This document shows, piece by piece, positions 58,638-64,000 of a DNA stretch of 64,000 nucleotides. Numbering within the stretch: the stretch's first letter is position 1; each line of letters opens with the position of its first letter. The notes beneath the pieces are model-generated. The model had not been told where the DNA came from. It did not search any database and saw only the letters and a list, made by a program, of their open reading frames with translations. Origin of the DNA: Actinocorallia sp. API 0066 (GTDB lineage: Bacteria > Actinomycetota > Actinomycetes > Streptosporangiales > Streptosporangiaceae); the NCBI RefSeq assembly GCF_020991275.1, contig NZ_JAJLQY010000018.1, positions 37,130-101,129 of the forward strand, given 5' to 3'. Made by a program: the position numbers and the translations under genes.

Positions 58638-59273
58638 TTAACCGGTTGTTTCCTTTGGATCGCCGACATTGGTCATGAGTTGTCGCATCCGGTCATCGAA
58701 CTCGCTGCGCCAGGGCTCGACGTTGATGTCGATGCCCTCGTCGCATGAGTAGTTCCAGGTGAAGTCGTTGGTGTCGGGGTTGCTTCCCTGGCGTTGGGTG
58801 ACTGTGACGCCGAGTCCGTCCTGGAAGATGATCCGGTGCTCCGCGACGACCAGTGCGTCGAACAGTCTGACGAGGTCGGGGCCGAACATCGCGGACTGTC
58901 TTCCCATTGGGAGAAGCGCTGCCTTCTCACCGGTGAGGAGCGTCAGGACCACCAGTCGGCTCAAGGTTCCGTTTGCGGTGTAGGCGAATCTCTCGGCGAA
59001 ATCGTCTCCGGCCGGTTCGGGAGTGAAGACGATGTCGGCCAGGTCGGTGATACGGATCCGGCTTAGCCGCTTGGAATTACCCTTCAGCGCGAGATAGATC
59101 GCCCGATCAGAGAGAAGCACGTCCACGCGCTCCCCACGCCCCGCGAGGATCATGGCCAGGTCGCCGGAGGTCCGGCAGATGTCATAGGAGATCAGTGCCT
59201 CGCCAGCTTCCATCTGCGACTGGATCGCGCGCTGGGCGCGGGCCAACGCTCTCGCTTCGAGTTTGAACAGCAT
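58638..59273 (-). CDS. Hypothetical cytoplasmic protein, 211 residues
   Basis: ATG at 59273 with AGGAA upstream. LFKLEARALARAQRAIQSQMEAGE, then LISYDICRTSGDLAMILAGRGERVDVLLSDRAIYLALKG and SRIRITDLADIVFTPEP suggest a PH-like fold of the YokE/bPH type (a beta-rich domain that follows 'LLSDRAIYL'). No membrane segment. Upstream on the same strand are two small membrane-protein genes, so a three-gene leftward unit is likely. Function unknown. Confidence 0.65.
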   Translation of the reverse strand: MLFKLEARALARAQRAIQSQMEAGEALISYDICRTSGDLAMILAGRGERVDVLLSDRAIYLALKGNSKRLSRIRITDLADIVFTPEPAGDDFAERFAYTANGTLSRLVVLTLLTGEKAALLPMGRQSAMFGPDLVRLFDALVVAEHRIIFQDGLGVTVTQRQGSNPDTNDFTWNYSCDEGIDINVEPWRSEFDDRMRQLMTNVGDPKETTG

Positions 59274-59302
59274 CGGTTCCTGCCTTGGTTCAGGTGGCGT
59301 GA

Positions 59303-59644
59303 TCAGCGGAGGCCGGCGGCACGCTCGGCGTGGGCTTTGAGTGTGGCGGCGGACAAGAGTTGGGCGATCCAGTAGACGACCGCCCAACCTGTGAAGATCA
59401 GCGCGAAGATGGGGTGGGGACTAAAGAGCGCCCCGATCGCTCCGACGACGGCGCCGATCATGGAGACTAGGGCGAAGCTGCCTGTCGTGCTCGGTAGTAG
59501 CCAGGCCCCGGCTAGCACAAGAACGATCCACAGCAAGGTCATCCATGCAGCGCTGCTGGGAGGTGTCTGGGCGATCATGTCCTCGCGGTGCGGCCAGATC
59601 ACCATCTGGATTGCGGCGCCGATCCCCAGAAGTGTGCCGATCAT
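59303..59644 (-). CDS. Small membrane protein, 113 residues
   Basis: Four hydrophobic segments: LLGIGAAIQMVIW, AWMTLLWIVLVLAGAWLL, ALVSMIGAVVGAIGALF and IFALIFTGWAVVYWIAQLL. The start ATG overlaps the stop of the upstream 72-residue gene by ATGA. No family recognised; coupled expression with its neighbours suggests a shared role. Confidence 0.6.
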   Translation of the reverse strand: MIGTLLGIGAAIQMVIWPHREDMIAQTPPSSAAWMTLLWIVLVLAGAWLLPSTTGSFALVSMIGAVVGAIGALFSPHPIFALIFTGWAVVYWIAQLLSAATLKAHAERAAGLR

Positions 59645-59859
59645 GCTGCACCGTCAGGAGTAGTTCGACGCCAGACGAGACGGCCGACATACACCATGAA
59701 TGCCACCGTCGAGATGGACAAGAGGAACTTGAAGACGCTGGAGGTGTTGGCATCCCAGCCAAACAAGAGCGTTCCGCCGACGTCAAGGATGAGGCCAATG
59801 ACGATGCTTCCGACGAGCCAAGCAACAATCACCGCCAAAATGACCTTCAGGACTCTCAA
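59641..59859 (-). CDS. Small membrane protein, 72 residues
   Basis: Two hydrophobic segments, VLKVILAVIVAWLVGSIVIGL and VFKFLLSISTVAFMVYVGRLV, joined by a loop with DVGGTLLFGWDANTSS. AGGTGCCTCTTGAG precedes the ATG at 59859. First gene of the leftward trio ending at 58638. Unknown function. Confidence 0.6.
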   Translation of the reverse strand: MRVLKVILAVIVAWLVGSIVIGLILDVGGTLLFGWDANTSSVFKFLLSISTVAFMVYVGRLVWRRTTPDGAA

Positions 59860-60225
59860 GAGGCACCTTCAAGAAGACGAACTGATGAGGTGAAAGGAGC
59901 ATACGGAAGGCGGATCACCACTTGGTATCGGAAAAATATCTAATGGGATCCAGGTGGCGCTGCCGCCGAACTAGGGAGGCGTGGTCCGGTACCCGGCGCG
60001 GGTGCGTAAGGTATTCGGCAAACGGGGGAACATCACCCTGGACAAGCCGGAACGGTCGCTCGGTCAGCAGTAGCTACTGAGTTTTTCCCAGTGAAAGTGA
60101 GCTGGCCTGTAGGGACATGCCGGGCTTATCGGCGGATAGGGCAATTGTTAGATAATGCTGAAACGAGGGCGGGGCCTCGGTAAGCAAGTGGTTCACCACA
60201 AACTCTGCTCGCCCAAGGACCCCGC
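59860..60225. other. 366-base region with promoter space and IS remnant edge
   Basis: The left part should hold the promoter of the leftward small-membrane-protein trio. A 30-codon frame at 59981-60073 (VVRYPARVRKVFGKRGNITL...) looks like a short remnant of a coding sequence, but I cannot assign it. From about 60,130 the sequence (GGGCAATTGTTAGATAATGC) resembles the left end of IS5-type elements that precede transposase genes like the remnant at 60226. Confidence 0.4.
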
Positions 60226-60540
60226 GTGATCGCTCATCCTGCCTGCTCGACGTCGCCCGCGAGCTCGTTCTGTACGTCTCGGCACTGCTGCACCGCGAAC
60301 GCTGCGCGGTCGGGACGCTGAAGGGCAGCAGGACGCTGACCTGCTCGAAGCAAGCGATATTCGCGGCGGCGTGGTTCTAGTCCAGGCACAACATCACCCT
60401 CCACGGGAGGGCGTTCGGGATCTCTCCGTCGACCGCCTACCGCTACCTCCACGAGTCCGTGGACGTCCTGGCCGAGCAGGCGCCCGACCTCCACGAGGCC
60501 CTGGAGCGGGCCGTCGCCGACAGGCTGCCGCCCCTCACCG
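60226..60540 (+). pseudogene. Decayed N-terminal fragment of an IS5-type DDE transposase
   Basis: Read from GTG 60226 and then one frame over, the translation gives ELVLYVSALLHRERCAVGT, LTCSKQAIFAAAWF, a TAG stop at 60378-60380, then GISPSTAYRYLHESVDVLAE, QAPDLHEALERAVADRL. This is the helix-turn-helix N-terminal domain of IS5-group transposases of actinomycetes. It carries an early frameshift and an in-frame stop. The catalytic part is missing: the sequence stops matching near 60540, where another gene's 3' end lies. Confidence 0.75.
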
Positions 60541-60541
60541 G

Positions 60542-61030
60542 TCACGAGGCACCGCCCCCCTCGCCGATGCCGCCCCCCTCGTCGGTGACCTCGGTCCGCA
60601 CCCCGTCGACGTCGCCACCCGCCGCGACCGCACCGAGCCCGCGCGCCGAGATCCCCGCCGGCGACGGTGTCGGCGAGCCCGGCGGCGAGCCCGCACCCGC
60701 CCCGCTGGGACGGGTCACGCGGGTCGAGGAGTCCCACACCGACCCTTTCGCCGCGATCGAACCATCCCCCGCCGCCGACACCCTCGGCTCCTCAGACACA
60801 GGCGCAGGCCCCGGTCCAGGTGCGGGAGCAGTCACAGCCAGCGCACGACGGGCCAGCACCACCGACCACCCCGACACCACCAGCCCCACCAGCGCGACGA
60901 ACACCCCCACCACACTGGCCGCCTTGTCCGCATCATCCAAACCCAGCTTCACAAACCACAACCCCAACCCGACCACCCCCAGCCCCCCGACCACAGCAAC
61001 CCCAGCCCACACCACCCGAGACCCCGTCAT
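60542..61030 (-). CDS. Membrane protein of unknown function, possibly 3'-truncated
   Basis: About 162 residues from the ATG at 61030. Two hydrophobic helices (VVWAGVAVVGGLGVVGLGLW and VVGVFVALVGLVVSGWSVVL) precede a Gly/Ala/Pro-rich soluble tail with VSAAGDGSIAAKGSV and RGLGAVAAGGDVDGVRTEV. The 'G.AAGGD..G' pattern recurs in small actinomycete proteins whose role I do not know. Its stop lies exactly where the IS5-type fragment begins to match, so the C-terminus may be cut by that old insertion. Confidence 0.55.
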   Translation of the reverse strand: MTGSRVVWAGVAVVGGLGVVGLGLWFVKLGLDDADKAASVVGVFVALVGLVVSGWSVVLARRALAVTAPAPGPGPAPVSEEPRVSAAGDGSIAAKGSVWDSSTRVTRPSGAGAGSPPGSPTPSPAGISARGLGAVAAGGDVDGVRTEVTDEGGGIGEGGGAS

Positions 61031-61126
61031 AACAAACATTCTCAACCACCACCACAAGATCACACAGTGAGCCGCTCCGAAGGTTCTTGAGCCGCCCCGA
61101 AGGTTCCGGACAGCGTTCCCACTAGA

Positions 61127-61444
61127 ATGGGGCGACCGGAAAGGTGGAAGTCATTGGCTGGTTCAAGAAAGTCGTTCTCCCCTGAATATCGGGAGGAGGC
61201 GGTGAAGTTGGTGATCGAGTCGTCGAAGCCTATCGCGCAAGTGGCGAGAGATCTCGGACTGAACGCGGGGACGCTGACGAATTGGGTGAACGCCTATCGG
61301 CGGGAGCACTCTGACGAGGAGCCCGCGCTGACCGTCGAAGAGCGGGCACGCCTCAAGGAGCAGGAACGCATCATCAGGGAACTTCGGTTGGAGAACGAGT
61401 TCCTGAAAAAAGCCGCAGCGTACTTTGCGCAAGAGCAGCAGTGA
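61127..61444 (+). CDS. IS3-family transposase OrfA
   Basis: 105 residues. HTH in SFSPEYREEAVKLVIESSKPIAQVARDLGLNAGTLTNWVNAYR followed by a leucine-zipper-like EQERIIRELRLENEFLKKAA. Typical IS3 OrfA. A TTG at 61154 is an alternative start. Ends overlapping the OrfB start by GTGA. Confidence 0.88.
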   Translation: MGRPERWKSLAGSRKSFSPEYREEAVKLVIESSKPIAQVARDLGLNAGTLTNWVNAYRREHSDEEPALTVEERARLKEQERIIRELRLENEFLKKAAAYFAQEQQ

Positions 61445-62067
61445 GCGCGAAATACGAGTTCATCGACGCGGAGTACGCCACCCCCTCGGCCGTCATCGAC
61501 GACCACTGCTCGACCATCGTCCAAATGTGCACATGGCTCGGAGTCTCCCGCTCTGGCTTCTATGAATGGAGGACGCGCCCCGCATCGGCAACCGCACGCC
61601 GGCGAGAGGAACTCACAACTCTCGTGCGGCACTTCTTCGACGCCTCCGACGGCACCTACGGGTACCGGCGCATCCACGCGGACCTGGCCGACCACGGCGT
61701 CGCGGCCGGACCCGAACTGGTCCGCTCCCTCATGCGGGAGCTGGGGCTGGAGCCCTGCCAGCCACGCCCGTGGCGATTCAACCTGACCGAGGGCGACGGC
61801 CAGGAGCACGACATCCCCGACCTCGTCCAGCGCGACTTCACCGCCGAAGCACCCGGCCTGAAAATGGTCGGCGACATCACCTACGTCGAAACCTGGGAAG
61901 GATGGGTCTACCTCGCCACCGTCATCGACTGCCACACCAAAGCAGTGATCGGCTGGGCCATGGACGACAACTACAAGACACCCCTCATCGAAAAAGCCAT
62001 CAACATGGCCGCCCGGAACCACACCCTCGCCGACCAGGCAGTCTTTCATTCCGACCGCGGCAGCAAC

Positions 62068-63526
62068 GGTGAATTCAATCGGTCGTTGCAACACCTCGTA
62101 GTCGGAGGTGTCTCTGGTGGGTGGAGGGAGGCGGCAGCAAGCTGTCCGGTTGTATCGGGGGCAGATTCCGTCTCCGGGGCGGCCGACGGTGGTGTGGCGT
62201 GAGGATCGTGTCCGGTTCTGGCGTGCGATCGCGCAGGGGTCGAGTTCGGAGGACGCCGCGGTGGGGATCGGCGTGTCCCAGGCGGTGGGGACTCGATGGT
62301 TTCGCCAGGCTGGCGGGGTGGGACCGTGTCTTGCCCCGACGGTGTCGGGCCGCTATCTGTCGTTCGCGGAGCGGGAGGAGATCGCGTTGTTGCGTGCCCG
62401 TCAGGCCGGCGTTCGGGAGATCGCACGGATTTTGGGACGTTCACCGTCGACCATTTCGCGGGAGATACGGAGAAATGCTTCTACCCGATCGCATTCGGTG
62501 GATTACAGGGCATCGGTGCACAATGGCATGCCGAGCGGCGGGCACGACGGCCGAAGCCTGCGAAACTGACCGTAAACGAGCGGTTGCGCTCCTATGTTCA
62601 GGAACGTTTGTCCGGGGCCGTCCGCACTCCTGGCGGATTGATCGCCGCGGGACCATGGGTACCGGAGTGGAAAGGCCGTAACAAGCCCCGGCGGCAGGAC
62701 CGATGCTGGGTGAGGGGCTGGAGTCCGGAGCAGATATCCCACCGGTTGAAGGCCGATTTCCCCGAGGATGAGTCCATGCGGATCTCACACGAGGCGATCT
62801 ACCAGGCCCTGTTCATCCAGGGACGAGGCGCCCTCAAGCGGGAGCTGGCCGCCTGCCTGCGCACCGGCCGGGCCCTGAGGGTTCCGAGGGCACGCTCCCG
62901 CCAGCGCGCCGCCGGCCACGTCACCCCCGAGGTGATGATCAGCCGACGGCCCGCCGAGGCCGAAGACCGCGCGATACCAGGCCATTGGGAAGGAGATCTC
63001 ATCATCGGCACCGGCCGTTCCGCGATCGGCACGCTCGTGGAACGCACGACACGGTTCACCCTGCTCCTGAACCTGCCGCCGATGGACGGCCACGGAATCG
63101 AGCCACGTGTGAAGAACGGCCCGGCACTGGCCGGTCGAGGTGCCGAGGCCGTGAAAGACGCGATCACCGGCACGATCACCACCCTGCCCGCCGAACTGCG
63201 CCGCTCCTTGACCTGGGACCGCGGCAAGGAACTGGCCCAGCACGCCCAGCTCCGCATCGACACCGGGCTACAGGTCTACTTCGCCGACCCCCACAGCCCC
63301 TGGCAGCGGGGAACGAACGAGAACACGAACGGACTCCTGCGCCAATACTTCCCCAAAGGCACAGACCTATCACGATGGGACGAAGAAGAACTCGCAGCCG
63401 TCGCCCACACCCTCAACACCAGACCCCGCAAAACACTCGGATGGAAAACACCCGCCGAAGAAGCCCTCAACGAACAACTACTGTCGATCCAACAAGCCGG
63501 TGTTGCGACGACCGGTTGAACTCAAG
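62068..63526 (+). mobile_element. IS30-type insertion sequence nested in the IS3 orfB
   Basis: 1,459 bp flanked by AAC on both sides (62065-62067 and 63527-63529), a 3-bp target duplication as expected for IS30. Inner inverted repeats: left GAATTCAATCGGTCGTTGCA, right (reverse complement) GAGTTCAACCGGTCGTCGCA, both then ACACC; 22 of 25 positions agree. It lies exactly between the codons for Asn and Tyr of HSDRGSN-YTSTQF. Confidence 0.88.
62108..63519 (+). pseudogene. IS30-family transposase with a frameshift
   Basis: The N-terminal part is in one frame from 62108: GRYLSFAEREEIALLRARQA and REIARILGRSPSTISREIRR (the IS30 HTH), ending at SVDYRAS. The rest continues one frame away: AQWHAERRARRPKPAKL, then DDE residues in GHWEGDLIIGTGRSAIGTLV, WDRGKELAQHA and NENTNGLLRQYFPKG. 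The break is at about 62515, compatible with loss of one base. A programmed -1 shift is possible but less usual for IS30. If it is a mutation, the element can no longer move by itself. Confidence 0.8.
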
Positions 63527-63857
63527 AACTATACATCCACCCAGTTCGCCGACACCCTGAAACGCCACAACCTCCGGCAATCAGTAGGCCGAACCGGCAT
63601 CTGCTACGACAACGCAATGGCCGAATCGTTCTTCGCCGCCCTCAAGAATGAATGCGTCCACCGCACCCAATACCCGACCCAAGCACACGCACACCGCGAC
63701 ATTGCGCGATACATCGAACTCCGCTACAATTCACGACGACGCCATTCAGGACTCGACTACAAGACCCCTCAACAGGTCCACAACGAGTACCACGAACGAC
63801 AGTTCGCAGCGTGAATCGACCGCAAAAAGAGCTGTCCGGAATCAGCGGGGCGCATCA

Positions 63858-63930
63858 CAACGCCCTCACCGCCCTCGATTTCAAACTCGCCGAACGCATC
63901 GACGCGATAGCCGCCGAACACGGCGCCTGA
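63858..63930 (+). pseudogene. C-terminal coding remnant right of the IS3 element
   Basis: Immediately past the IS3 right end a frame continues for 24 codons (NALTALDFKLAERIDAIAAE...) to TGA at 63928. Codon use is host-like. It may be the 3' end of a gene whose body was lost or displaced by the insertion. I do not recognise it, and the sequence left of the IS shows no matching 5' part. Confidence 0.35.
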
Positions 63931-63935
63931 TCAGC

Positions 63936-63978
63936 GATGCCCCCGCCTCCGTGCAGCGTGGGGGCGTCGGCATTTTGG
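63936..63978 (+). terminator. Hairpin with short T-run near the window end
   Basis: GATGCCCCC (63936-63944) pairs with GGGGGCGTC (63960-63968), followed by GGCATTTT. It lies just after the coding remnant that ends at 63930, which fits a terminator that once served that gene. Confidence 0.6.
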
Positions 63979-64000
63979 GCGCGTTGCGCTATGAACACTC

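Larger units (their letters stand above)
61441..63814 (+). pseudogene. IS3-family transposase OrfB, split by an IS30-type insertion
   Basis: 5' part 61441-62067 encodes HTH_21 and the first catalytic segments (MVGDITYVETWEGWVYLATVIDCHTKAVIGWAMDD, AVFHSDRGSN). The 3' part resumes at 63530 with YTSTQFADTLKRHNLRQSVG and contains the final Glu in MAESFFAALKNE. Joined, the two parts restore the usual HSDRGSNYTSTQF without gain or loss, so the enzyme was intact before the insertion. It now ends in IS30 sequence. Confidence 0.9.
61088..63857 (+). mobile_element. IS3-family element, interrupted by an IS30-type element
   Basis: Imperfect terminal inverted repeats: left TGAGCCGCCCCGAAGGTTCC followed by GGACAGC, right (reverse complement) TGATGCGCCCCGCTGATTCC followed by GGACAGC. 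It encodes orfA and orfB. Without the nested element it would be about 1.3 kb. No clear 3-base target duplication is seen (TCT versus CAA). A near copy of the left-end sequence lies directly before it, at 61068-61087. Confidence 0.75.

Noticed and set aside
62200..62520. Treating the IS30 transposase as two separate genes
   Set aside because: HTH and catalytic parts belong to one family protein and join after a one-base shift, so a broken single gene is the simpler reading.

Overview
The window is high-GC actinobacterial chromosome. Gene order and content (uvrA, uvrC-rapZ-yvcK-whiA-gap-pgk-tpi-secG-rbpA, then ctaB / tkt-tal-pgi-zwf-opcA-pgl, ctaA, an ABC exporter and the suf operon), the sporulation regulator WhiA, OpcA, many GTG starts and strong C/G third positions point to a filamentous actinomycete. 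Actinomadura or a close relative in Thermomonosporaceae/Streptosporangiales is my best guess, from memory of synteny and not from a search.

Layout. 1-12,250: DNA repair (uvrA 5' part, uvrC), RapZ/YvcK/WhiA and the lower glycolytic genes with secG and an RbpA-family gene. 12,400-22,200: mostly single genes (VOC protein, flavin disulfide reductase, isochorismatase-like hydrolase, GlxA-type regulator, a membrane protein with a Pro-Asp-rich segment, MaoC dehydratase, dienelactone hydrolase, phosphatase, FAD amine oxidase, acetyltransferase, methyltransferase). 22,186-30,455: a leftward pentose-phosphate/glycolysis cluster, tkt-tal-pgi-zwf-opcA-pgl. 30,764-37,978: ctaB, a TnpB (RNA-guided nuclease) element, a PrsW-type protease, ctaA, an EamA transporter and a two-gene ABC exporter. 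38,138-51,393 looks like an accessory block: a solitary second-site atpG, a graspetide-type RiPP locus (ATP-grasp ligase plus PIMT-like methyltransferase) with a divergent XRE/TPR regulator, cutA, an arginine deiminase operon (arcD-arcA-arcB-arcC-permease-usp) and a Phd/RelE toxin-antitoxin pair. 51,595-58,056: complete suf Fe-S assembly operon sufR-B-D-(Rieske)-C-S-U-T. 58,638-64,000: small membrane proteins and decayed insertion sequences, including an IS30-type element inserted inside an IS3-type element.

How the parts fit. Central carbon genes carry near-identical inverted repeats of the DasR/HutC 'dre' type upstream of gap (two copies) and between tkt and ctaB (one copy), which suggests common control of the two carbon clusters. 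The suf operon has a DtxR/IdeR-like iron box just upstream. ctaB and ctaA make haem O and haem A for cytochrome oxidase. The arginine deiminase genes would provide ATP from arginine when respiration is limited.

The best candidate for an undescribed system is the graspetide locus at 39,191-43,290. It has a well-formed ligase and methyltransferase, a chain of tiny overlapping ORFs, and a precursor that is hard to place: an acidic Thr/Asp-rich tail sits directly before the ligase in a frame without a good start codon.
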